This document shows positions 9,800 to 20,055 of a stretch of DNA of 64,000 nt, piece after piece; position 1 is the first letter of the stretch; each line of letters opens with the position of its first letter. The notes under the pieces were generated by a model. That model was not told the DNA's origin. It made no database searches and worked only from the letters and a program-made list of their open reading frames with translations. A program made the translations under genes and the position numbers. The stretch is from Labia minor (Eukaryota; Arthropoda; Insecta; Dermaptera; Spongiphoridae). The DNA lies in assembly GCA_963082975.1 (NCBI GenBank), contig OY720349.1:44063962-44127961 (forward strand). Reading direction: 5' to 3'.

Positions 9800-10233
9800 C
9801 TTAGGTTCCCAAACTTTTTGGTGTCGTAGAAATATTAAAAATATACAATAGTAGAATATTAATTAATAACTTTAATCATAAAAATTATATATAAATATAG
9901 AAAAATTGATAAGATAATAATCATTTATCACTTGAATTAAAAGTATTAAAATAATAACTATATATCAGAAGTTCTCAAACTTTTTTGTGTCGTAGACCCC
10001 TTGCAATGTTTTTCGGTTTTGGGTAGACCCACTACTAAACCTGAAATTGATTTTTTGCAAAAACAAATTTACCTTTTTTTTAGAGCCATATTAAATTGAA
10101 TTATAAGATAGTAAATATCATAAACCCCCATTTTTATTTCATGAACCCCCAAATTTTTTATTCGCTGGCGTAGACCCCTTGCAGGTCGCCATAGACCCCT
10201 GGAGATCGATATGGACCACTTTGGGAACCGCTG
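9800..10233. mobile_element. hAT-type MITE with perfect 8-bp target duplication
   Basis: The element is 434 bp. Its left end is CTTAGGTTCCCAAACTTTTT; the reverse complement of its right end is CAGCGGTTCCCAAAGTGG. It is flanked by CATTATAT on both sides (9,792-9,799 and 10,234-10,241), an 8-bp duplication as expected for hAT elements. A second copy of the left-end motif (CAGAAGTTCTCAAAC) lies inside at 9,966, suggesting a partial duplication or one hAT end inserted in another. No transposase frame is present. Confidence 0.8.
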
Positions 10234-10291
10234 CATTATATTTAAAAAAAAGGAAAATAAAAAATATGTAGAAGATATTAAAATAAAAATC

Positions 10292-11472
10292 TGTAGTGTC
10301 TCCACTGGACTCGCAAATTTGAATTTGATTAATTAATATATATTATATTTAAATTAAATTTAATTAATTAAATTATAAATAAACTAAATAATTATTAAAC
10401 CAGCGCGTGTTTGTAGATGACACCACATCACGTGCTGGCGCGTGATAGGCAGTCAACGTGCTAAAAAATTTAAAAAATAAGTTGACCTGTGGCCAGGTCC
10501 GAACCGACCGACGGTTTGAAATAAATTAATTTCCAGCTACAGAAACAATTTCAAATAATTTTCATATATCTATTAATGTAATAAAAAACAGATATGGATA
10601 CATAAATAATAAATATAAACATTTTTAATTTTATTTTATTTATAATATATATGCAAGACCAGGCTGTGACGTCATGAATGGCTGGATGACGTCATATAAT
10701 TTTAAATCAAGAAAAAACTAATAAATATGATTTTTCTCGAGGATAAAACCAATACAAAGTGCATGATTCGTGGTGATATATAAAAAATCTCCTCATGTGA
10801 AATTTGGTGTGAAAATAACCCTTCCCTTCCTATCGTCGATCGCTAATACTACCACTTCCGGTTTCCGGATTTGCACCAAAAGTTGATCAATTCATCCCAC
10901 TGATGCATTAAGTAAATATACCAAATTTCATCAAAATCGGTTGAGCCGTTCAGGCTGTACACATCTATATGGACGGACAGACGGACGGACGGACAGACAT
11001 CATGCTAAAAATACTTTTTTCTGTTAAGAAAATGCATGATTCGTGGAGATATGTAAAAATCTCCACATGTGAAATTTGGTGTGAAAACAATACCTCCCTT
11101 ACTATCGTCGGTCGGTAATTAATTCTGGTAATTTCAAGCTGAAATTCTAAAAATATCAGTTTTATACAATTTTTAATCATGTGAAAAACTTTCAAACATA
11201 TATCTTTATTTTTACGCTTAGTTTATAGGAAAAAATGAAAACATGGTAAGTAATGACCTTCTTCCGAATGAGTTACATTTCTCAAAAGTTGAGAGAAAAC
11301 TACGAATTTTGAATAAAGCCCGTATACCAAATTTCATTATTCTAGCTCAAACCGTTTTTGCTTAATCTTGCCTACACACACACATACACACACACACATA
11401 CACACACAGACAGACATTTTTCTCAACCTTCGTAAAAATGACTCAGGAATCAGGAGCCTTCGACGAGATAGT
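10292..11472 (-). mobile_element. HINE-like family A, copy 3, split by a family B element
   Basis: The left end has the stem-loop motif AGTG-TCTC-CACT and the internal 'AAACCAGCGCGTGTTTG' block. The right end runs through a CA microsatellite (11,372-11,408) to GAGATAGTA at 11,465-11,473. The element is interrupted at 10,481-11,116 by a complete family B copy. Compared with the copy at 50,498, part of the segment next to the right end is missing. Confidence 0.65.
10481..11116 (-). mobile_element. HINE-like family B, copy 2, nested in family A
   Basis: The left end has the palindrome GACCTGTGGCCAGGTC (10,484-10,499) and CCGACCGACGG; the right end has CGTCGGTCGGT to 11,116. The microsatellite GGACGGACAGACGG lies near 10,970-11,000. 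Two perfect TGACGTCA sites lie at 10,667-10,674 and 10,687-10,694. The flanking family A sequence resumes in register on either side, which shows that B inserted after A. Confidence 0.7.
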
Positions 11473-11641
11473 AGAAATTAGTTCTTTTATTATACTTATT
11501 AATATTTGCTCCAATAGAAATATCACGTGATTTTTTCATGAAAATATTCTTGGCCTTTGATTTGTAATCTTTCATGGTTTGAGAATCAGGTGATGATATG
11601 CTGCTTGCTACCTGATGAGTTGATAACAGAGCAACGATAAA

Positions 11642-11650
11642 TATAAAAAG
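11642..11650 (+). promoter_or_regulatory. TATA box of small gene 2
   Basis: TATAAAAAG lies 69 bp upstream of the ATG at 11,719. This mirrors the arrangement at gene 1, but no TGACGTCA site precedes this one. A start near 11,672-11,680 is expected. Confidence 0.55.
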
Positions 11651-11718
11651 CGATTAATTAACTACAATACCATTATTCACGTTCAAGTTTCATTGAACTA
11701 CCATTCCATATAATTATA

Positions 11719-11901
11719 ATGTTGGCCTCTTCTACGAGATTCCTTTCTGGCCGTAAAGCCGTACAGACAATCTATTGGAAAACAAAAACTGTAAACAATG
11801 GAACATCAAAGGAGGCTGGACGATTTATTAAATATGGAAAACTTTTTAATGTCGGTGTTCAAAATCCAGTAATTCGGGATCGAAGTGAAAAAAGCTTTTA
11901 A
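11719..11901 (+). CDS. Small basic protein, 60 aa, of an unrecognised family (paralogue of 5,231-5,440)
   Basis: Begins MLASSTRFLSGRKAVQTIYW, aligned residue by residue with gene 1 over GR-x-AVQT-(I/V)-YW-(K/R)T. It then has a Thr/Asn/Ser-rich stretch and (F)IKYGK-x2-N. The C-terminus (RDRSEKSF) is unrelated to that of gene 1. The first 30 residues lack acidic amino acids. The stop is followed at once by GTAAGT (11,903-11,908), a consensus splice donor, so the transcript probably has an intron in its 3' UTR; candidate acceptors are at 13,096 (TTTTTTTACTAG) and 14,284 (a long T tract then ACAG). The gene lies 6.3 kb downstream of its paralogue in the same orientation. This pattern suggests an old tandem duplication. 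The function is unknown. Confidence 0.7.
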   Translation: MLASSTRFLSGRKAVQTIYWKTKTVNNGTSKEAGRFIKYGKLFNVGVQNPVIRDRSEKSF

Positions 11902-12118
11902 AGTAAGTTTTCAACTTTTGATATTAAAACCAATAAAATATTTGATGTGACAAATCTATTTAATTGTGCATAACACTTTCATAAAAAAAATATTAAACGT
12001 ATTACTTTTACTTAGTGAATTTATTTAGATATTTTATTTAATATAATTATGATTATTTTTCTTTTTAATGCAATGTGGTTGGATGAATATAAAATTTTAA
12101 GGGACTTATAAAATAGCT

Positions 12119-12168
<50 letters not shown>

Positions 12169-14719
12169 TAAAAGACGTCAATCATTTAAATCAAATCATA
12201 TAAAAAAAATACAATTATTGATCACAAAGAAATGACTCAAAAAATCCATTTTCATCTTATGACTTTTCATTTTTTTTTATTACATGATTACTATTATATA
12301 TTCTGATTTATGGTAAAATCCAAAATTATAAAAAAAATAAAATAATATTTTGAATAGAAAAATTTAGATAAGAGATATTGCAAGAATAGAAAATTCAAAA
12401 AATTCTCAATAGGAAAATAAATGATAAAAATCAAAGAAATAGAATGAAAAGAGGGTAATGTGATTTCATCTATGGTAAAATATTTTACGATACGCTGAAT
12501 GAGTGAAGAGATTATCATACCAATGAAACTTGTAGATGAAAAAATTCTATTCTATTTTCCAACAGAAACGAATTTCATCTCAAAATTCACTTCAAAATTA
12601 AAAAAAAAAACTAATATAATTGATATTAATTTTTTGTTATTATAATTTTCCAAATTAAGATCGAATCAGAACTTATATTAATATAAAGATAGTTTATCAT
12701 ACCAAAATGAAATATAAAAATTATTAGTTTATAATTTTAGTAGATGACGTTTTTGAAAATAATATTCTTTGTGATAATTTAATGGAAAAATAGAGATTAC
12801 ATAATCATGCATTATTTCTATGGATTTTCAAATAAAATTAAAGATTGAGATGGTTAAGTTGTGATGAAAACCCTTTAGTTTCGAATGGGAGTATAAAAAA
12901 GGTGAAAGGTTTATTTAAAAAAAAAAAAATTTGTTTTATTCGTACGGGTATTCATTTTGTAAGATTTAATTAATAAAAAAGCAATTTGATTTTAAAAATT
13001 TGTGGATTTCCAAATTTGTTTAAAATTTGATTAATTATTATAATCATAATTTATAATAAAATAATTTTATTTATAAAATCATTTTTTTACTAGGTTCTTT
13101 TTACTTCATATAAAGGATTTTATTACGCTTATGTTTCATGTGATATTTATGGTAAGTTTTTTTATGAATAATATTTAATTTTATTTTTATGTATATAGAT
13201 AATATTAATTTAAACAAGTATTTTATAAGTAACAATGTTTTCCTTTTAAAATTTTAATTCCGTTTTATAATTTTATTTTATAATTAATTCATTATAAATA
13301 AAAATCATTTAAAAAAAAACACAAATTTTTATTTCAGTAATATTTATTTTTAATAACAATAAAATTTAAATAATAATTAAATACCTTTGAATATATTGAA
13401 CGTAAATATTAATTATTATTATAAATTATTTGTATAAATTCTAAATACTATAAAACTGAAATTTATTATATAAATTCAATTCTATTAATAATTATAGTAA
13501 AATTAATTTAATAGCTCATTATGAATTTTTGACTCAATAGTTCAAAATTTTATGAGAAAGATAGGATGTTTCTATATACATATAATTGTTTGGTTTATAT
13601 TAATTTAATTTTTAATTGACTATCGAGATTTAAATCCAATTAAATTCAATAGTTATGCTCAAGAATTGTTTAATAGTTAGTTGATTTGAATTAATAAAAT
13701 ATTTTTTTGAAAGTTTGATGGATTATTTTTTTTATTAATTTATTATAATAATTTCTAATTTTTTAAATCTCGCATGTCAAATTTTTTAAAATAAAAGTGT
13801 AATATTTTTTTTTAATTTATTATTACATATTTTAGAATTTAAAATCGTTGAAAAACTTAACATTATTCAATAATATTTTTTTTTAATTTATTATTACATA
13901 TTTTAGAATTTAAAATCGTTGAAAAACTTAACATTATTCAATGATCTGTACCTATTAATTAATTTTAATATGATTATAAGAAAACACAAATATTAATTAT
14001 TTTTAAACTTAAAAATATATAAATAACAAAAAATATGACAATTATTACTTTTTCAATATTTTTTAAAAATATATATTATATACAAATAATTTTTTTTTTT
14101 TGAGTTTTAAATGTTAATTGACATTTAATGAAAAAATGAAAAAAATATTATTAATATATATTCCCTAATTATATTGATATAATGTTTCAAAAGTTTTTTT
14201 TTTTTAAAAAAAATCAAAGGATTATGTTTTGATTATTGAACGCAGTGGCGTGGAATTTAATTTTTTTTTTTTTTTATTTTACAGGTTGATGTTCAGCCGA
14301 CTCTTAGCGAGATTTTTTATTATATTTTCACATTCGAGATTTTTTTTATATTATTTCAAATTTATTATTATTTTATTTGTATCTGACTATATTTTTATGT
14401 TTAATATAAATTTATATTGTATATTATCTAAAAAATTTATATTAAAAAAATAATACTGAAATCTTTTTTTATAAATAAAAGTTATTAATTTTTTATAAAT
14501 ATATATGATTCAATTTCGTTCATCCTTATTTACCACGTTAACCAAAAAACACATTTCAAAACTTGTTTGTAGCTTTTAAATAAATATGATATATATATCT
14601 ACATATATTTAAACCTAGTCAAACACCAACCTATACTGTTAAAACGTTTTTGTTTCGGTTTTTATTTTATTTTTTTTTTTTTTAATTTCTTTGTTATGAG
14701 AAAATTTACATTTATCGTT

Positions 14720-14754
<35 letters not shown>

Positions 14755-15546
14755 ACCAATCGAAAAATATAAATATATTTTTTTGATTGATTTGAGGTTT
14801 ATCCTAATTCAGGGAATCCTTCCTTTTCACTCTGCTCCCTGCTCTTCCTGAGCAATGATTTATTTAACAACCAACGATAGCGAATTTTATTTAAATTGCA
14901 TTTTTTTTTATTTATTATCTATTTTTATTTTTAATACGACTGATTCTTGTTGAAAATGTATGAATGATAAAAGCTAGAAAAAATTAAACAAATAAATTTT
15001 AAAAAAATGGGGATTTATCAATGATTTATTCATTTATTGTTTTTAAAGTTTCAAAAATAATTAGAAAATTAATTGATAGGGGATCATTTCCCTATTAAAA
15101 CATATAACATTATTTATATTCAAATCTCTCTCTTCATATATATATATATATATAAATAGATAGTTAATAAATAGATAGAGATAGATAAATGAAATTCAAA
15201 CGTGCTTCCAGTGCTGTGATACTTAATAATAAGATGTCAAGAGATTGAAATTCAAGATCAAAGTTTCCATTTACTGTCAAAAATTGATGGGCATACTCAA
15301 ACTGTGGAGTTCTAAAAGCATTGTATTGACACATTATAAATCAAAAGTATGAGAAGTATGGTCAGAATACAGAAAATTTATAATAACATGATTATCAGAT
15401 ATAAAATTGTCCTAACCAGTGGTTATAATACTGTTATTAAATAAAAATGAAAAAATAATTTTTGTAAATAATTATTGTACATAATAAGCTGACTCATTTC
15501 AAAATTGATGCATGGGTTACTTAATATATAAGCACAAGTTCTTTTT
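11902..15546. other. AT-rich intergenic DNA; possible downstream exon(s) of small gene 2
   Basis: Nearly pure A/T sequence. TA microsatellites lie at about 12,125-12,163, 14,729-14,753 and 15,138-15,154. A tandem duplication is annotated separately at 13,800-13,941. Any 3' UTR exon of small gene 2 would be here but cannot be placed with confidence. Confidence 0.4.
13800..13941. repeat. Perfect 71-bp tandem duplication
   Basis: Positions 13,800-13,870 and 13,871-13,941 appear identical, including the block AAAATCGTTGAAAAACTTAA. Perfect identity in an AT-rich region points to a recent duplication or an assembly artefact. Confidence 0.8.
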
Positions 15547-16175
15547 ACCGACTGACGATAGTAAGGGCGGTATTGTTTTCACACCAAATTTCACATGTGG
15601 AGATTTTTACATATCTCCACGAATCGTGCATTTTCTTAACAGAAAAAAGTATTTTTAGCATGATGTCTGTCCGTCCGTCCGTCCGTCCGTCTGTCCGTCC
15701 GTATAGATGTGTACAGCCTGAACGGCTCAACGGATTTTGATGAAATTTGGTATATTTACTTAATGTATCAGTGGGATGAATTGATCAACTTTTGGTACAA
15801 ATCCGGAAACCGGAAGTGGTAGTATTAGCGATCGACGATAGGAAGGGAAGGGTTATTTTCACACCAAATTTCACATGAGGAGATTTTTTACATATCACCA
15901 CGAATCATGCACTTTGTATTGGTTTTATCCTCGAGATAAATCATATTTATTAGTTTTTTCTTGATTTAAAATTATATGACGTCATCCAGCCATTCATGAC
16001 GTCACAGCCTGGTCTTGCATATATATTATAAAAATGTTTATATTTATTATTTATGTATCCATATCTGTTTTTATTACATTAATAGATATATTAAAATTAT
16101 TTGAAATTGTTTCTGTAGCTGGAAATTAATTTTCTTCAAACCGTCGGTAGGTTCGGACCTGGCCACAGGTCAACT
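15547..16175 (+). mobile_element. HINE-like family B, copy 3
   Basis: Opposite orientation to the other two B copies. It starts ACCGACTGACGATAG (15,547), carries a GTCC microsatellite (15,667-15,700), two TGACGTCA sites (15,977-15,984 and 15,997-16,004), the inner repeat CCGTCGGTAGG, and ends with the palindrome GACCTGGCCACAGGTC (16,156-16,171). A 61-codon frame on its minus strand is only translation of the microsatellite and flanks. Confidence 0.7.
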
Positions 16176-16340
16176 TATTTACAATTTATAAACATAATTT
16201 GTACTGTGCAGAGGACGAATAAATAAATAAAATAAATATAAATGAATGATTTAGTTTTTTTTTTATAATAAATATAAATATATACACACTATCTTCGTTT
16301 GTATATAAAAATTAATTTATAAAGTTTAGTATACTGTAAA

Positions 16341-16700
16341 GACGCCACGCAACGTGGAAGTAAACGGCGTTAATCCACTTCTAGCTGGGTCTATCGAAAG
16401 GAGTCAACCCAGTGATCAAAACTAGGAACTTAATAAAAGTAGTGCCTCCCATCAAGAAAATCAAGGGAAAGGTTGATAGGACCCGTTCTACTGATCATAG
16501 GACACTAATTTATATAACCAACTTGATAGGCGCTGTTCTTGCGTATGATGTACAAGTCAGAGATTTTTTTTTATATTGAATAAGACGCCACACACAAAGT
16601 CTGTGGGTCAACATGCTTGACTCTCAATTTTATGTTCCTGGTTCAAGTCCCAAATAAGATACGAGCTGTCCTTTCATAGGACGTACAAGTCAACATGTTA
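16341..16700 (+). mobile_element. Two tandem copies of a tRNA-derived SINE family
   Basis: Two units each start with GACGCCAC (16,341 and 16,584) and end with a shared tail around 'GTACAAGTCA' (16,560 and 16,690). Unit 2 keeps a tRNA-like head with a good B box, GGTTCAAGTCC (16,640-16,650), and a weak A box (TGGGTCAACATGC). Unit 1 has a longer middle with 'TCTACTGATCATAGGACAC'. The same tail and middle recur on the minus strand at 27,359-27,520. The units seem to carry different internal deletions. Confidence 0.55.
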
Positions 16701-17604
16701 GTATATTATATATAATAATAATAATAATAATTAATTCAACAAACATTTTAACTATTAACTTTAGGTAATTGAATTTTTTCAATTTCTTTTAAACTATAAT
16801 ATATTATATAATTTACATTTCAATAGTCTTTTTAAATATCCAATCGTTCAGTGAGCTACGCGTTATAGTAATTCCACCCTCTTGCAACCAAGGTTATTTA
16901 AGTAAACCCAGGGTTAGGTTTTTCGTTGCCTACATAAAAGTTTGCATATTCTATCGGCTCTTTTCATGACCTGTCAATTTGGACTCATAATATTAAAGGT
17001 TGTCCCTTTTTAAAGCACACTTATAAAGGTAAATCGTTATTTGTTATGCATTGGACCTTTTCAGGGCCCTTATATCAACATGCAGTATTTATTCATACAT
17101 ATATATGATAAATAATTCAATATTTGATCATAAAATCCAAAAAATTGAATAAAATCATCGATCCATTAGATATGATAATGAAAATTAAACTACATATAAA
17201 TCTATATTATTAAGTCTTATCATTTAATAACATACATAATTCTGTTATCTTTTAGTAAAAAAATATATAGATATTTAAATTAAGATCATAAATTCAAGGT
17301 CAATAGTCAAAATAAGATTACGCCTTAAATTTAAATATATGATAAATTAATAAATATATTGATATGTATAAATTTATCTTACTAGAAGATTTTATCAATT
17401 TTTATATTTTTTTAAATAATATTAATTGTATTATTTAAAGAGTAGAATATTTTATTTAAAATTAATTAAATTATATTTTTAAAATAACAAAGGACATTCC
17501 GGTTCAATATACACACGGACAGATATGAAAAATTCTAATCATATTTGAATTCTCGAGGTCATGAAACGTATAGAAATGCGGAAAAATTTTAAATTCGTAG
17601 CAGT
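16701..17604. other. AT-rich intergenic DNA
   Basis: No frame or structure that I can support. A patch at about 16,850-17,070 is less AT-rich and may be an old repeat. Confidence 0.4.
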
Positions 17605-17612
17605 GTGTAGAC

Positions 17613-18003
17613 CAGAGGTGGCCAACCCAAATGATCTTGCGGGCCACTTTGGAAATGCATCATAACTTCGCGGGCCGCATATAAAATTATACATACCTAT
17701 ATTAGATTTAGACCCATTATAGATATTGTTTGGTGTGACAAATTGAAAAATAATGAATTTTTATTATGTTTACTATTATTATTACATATAAACATATATA
17801 ATTTAATAATAATAATACTGAATGCACATTGTAAAAAATATATAATACTAAAAATAAAAAAAGAAACAACGAAATAAAAAGAATGAAATCATATTTATTT
17901 CACTAGTGCGATATTTATTTCATGAGGGCGCAGAATATAAAAGTGTGATGAATCTCGCGGACCGCAAAAATGTTTACGGCGGGGCGCGGGTTGGCCACCC
18001 TTG
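17613..18003. mobile_element. hAT-type MITE, 391 bp
   Basis: The left end is CAGAGGTGGCCAACCC; the reverse complement of the right end is CAAGGGTGGCCAACCCG. Flanking octamers are GTGTAGAC (17,605-17,612) and ATGTAGAC (18,004-18,011), seven of eight identical. GC-rich ends around an AT-rich middle with GCGGGCC motifs are typical of small hAT derivatives. It carries no coding capacity. Confidence 0.8.
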
Positions 18004-18011
18004 ATGTAGAC

Positions 18012-19458
18012 AAAATTAAATACCAATTTTGGGTTGTTAAAATTTACATTAAATTAAATCTATTGAAATTCGGGACAATGTTACTGTAATTATCAATAAG
18101 TAAGGAGTATTTTCACCAGTGTCATATTACTTACTCCTTCCATCTTTGACTAGTCTATTTTCAAGTAGATTCCGATTCAACAAAACCTGAAAGAAATACT
18201 GAATACCTGGAATCAATCGGTTTCTGAAAAACGTTTATTTTTTTTTTACCATTACTATAAAAAATAATTTTATAAATTTTAGTTATTCTTTAAGATCATG
18301 TTATTATTAATTTCTATTATTCAATTACTTTTGGTCTTCACTTATTTAGTAGAGATAGGGACTTAATAATAAGAAGTACAAATCATTTTTATTTGAATCA
18401 AGAAACACATTTCCATAGATAATTTATTAGCTCAAAATATATAAACAAAAATAATGAAACATCAAGAAATGATTTGTAATTCTTTCCCACTTAATTATAA
18501 TCATAATTATTAATTACCTCAATATTAACTCAAATTTACATTCACATTTCAATTACCAAAAGTATTTCCATAATTAATAATTTTTCAATGCAAACAGAGA
18601 ATGCACAGAATTTAAAATTTTATTTAATTAATTAATAATAACAATAGTAATATGAACATAAGAAAAAATTAAAATAATATTTCCAATTAATAAAATATAT
18701 TATTATTTTATTGGAATTCCAAATGTGGAAAAATCCTTTTATTAATTACATTTTATAATTTTCAAATTACATTGGGAAAATATTGAATTATATTTTAAAT
18801 GAATTATTTAGTTAATATTTATTATATAAACCTTTTGAAAGTAAAATCTCCAATTTGATGGTTTGTTTATTAATACATTTCAATTTTTATTCTTAATTAG
18901 AAATATAATTATAAAAAAATGGTATTAAAAATTACAGAAGACATTTTTTACTATTTATGATGTTTCCAAAAATAGATTACAAAACAACTGAAATCATTGG
19001 AATATTTTGATTTTTATTCAAGTTCGTAATTTGTCGCTCCTCTTGCTTAATTAATTAAATTATTAAAAAAAAATTATTAAAAAAAACAATTAATATAAAT
19101 ATGGACGAAATTTAAACCACAAAAAAAAATGTTGAAAATATATAAAATTTATTATATATTATTTTAAAAATACATACTGAAAAATTAAATAATTATAAAA
19201 TCAAAACTTTTATCTAATTAATTAATTAATTAATAGATACATAAATAAATATCAAAACTGTATATTTTTAATTGAAAAATATTTTTATGATTTATGTTTT
19301 AAATGGAATTTTTAAAATCTCTTATAAAAGTTTTTATTTAAATTTATTTTTAAAATATTTTATAAGTATTTAATATAAAAATTATATAATTTATAATGCA
19401 AAATTATTATTTTTTTTAAATTTTAAATTAACATTTATTTTTTTTTTTTTGTTTTTGT
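18012..19458. other. P5CS: 3' flank of P5CS, AT-rich
   Basis: Holds the P5CS 3' UTR. On the minus strand the first AATAAA after the stop is at about 19,434-19,439 (TTTATT on +), only about 20 bases downstream, so a later signal among the many AT-rich hexamers may be the one used. No other gene is visible. A short composition shift near 18,100-18,240 is not explained. Confidence 0.45.
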
Positions 19459-19622
19459 TCAAATAGGAAGTTGTTCATGGATAAAAGTGCAGGGACCTCC
19501 TTCGACAAAGTCAGCTGCTGTATGCCCATTACCTTTGAGCACCCACTTAGTGGTAAGCAGTCCTTCAACTCCCACGGGACCTCTTGCATGGATACGACCT
19601 GTGCTGATTCCAACCTCTGCGC
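19459..19622 (-). CDS. P5CS: P5CS exon n (last): [18 protein letters not shown] to stop
   Basis: 53 codons after a split glycine, then TGA at 19,461-19,459. It encodes [30 protein letters not shown] and ends HEQLPI. Human P5CS continues seven residues further after LPI. Confidence 0.97.
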
Positions 19623-20002
19623 CTGGAATTGTAAACCGATAAGAGATAATTTACTCCACTGAGGGCTATTAAAGTAATCATCCTCTCAAGTGAATAGTAA
19701 TTTAGAAAATTTAATTGTTTTCAATTAGTTTTTTTAATAAGGACAAGTGAAAAATCAATAAAAGCCAAAGAAGAAAATATTCATCAAAATCTTTTAGATT
19801 TGTTATAAAATAGAATAGTAAATTATATAAATTTTTGTATAAATATATAATAAATATATTATATTTTTAAATAAGCAATTTAAATTTTTAAAAATTGCAT
19901 TCTACGTTTATTGATTCCAATATTGATGAACAAAAATATGGATATATTGAAAAATTTTGTAATTCATACAAATGTTTAATTTTTTATAATAATAACTATT
20001 CC

Positions 20003-20055
<53 letters not shown>

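Noticed and set aside
15545-15730. 61-aa frame with GRTDGRTD repeats
   Set aside because: Translation of the microsatellite inside HINE family B.
19428-19662. Two overlapping short frames over the last P5CS exon
   Set aside because: Both are wrong-frame readings of a real exon.
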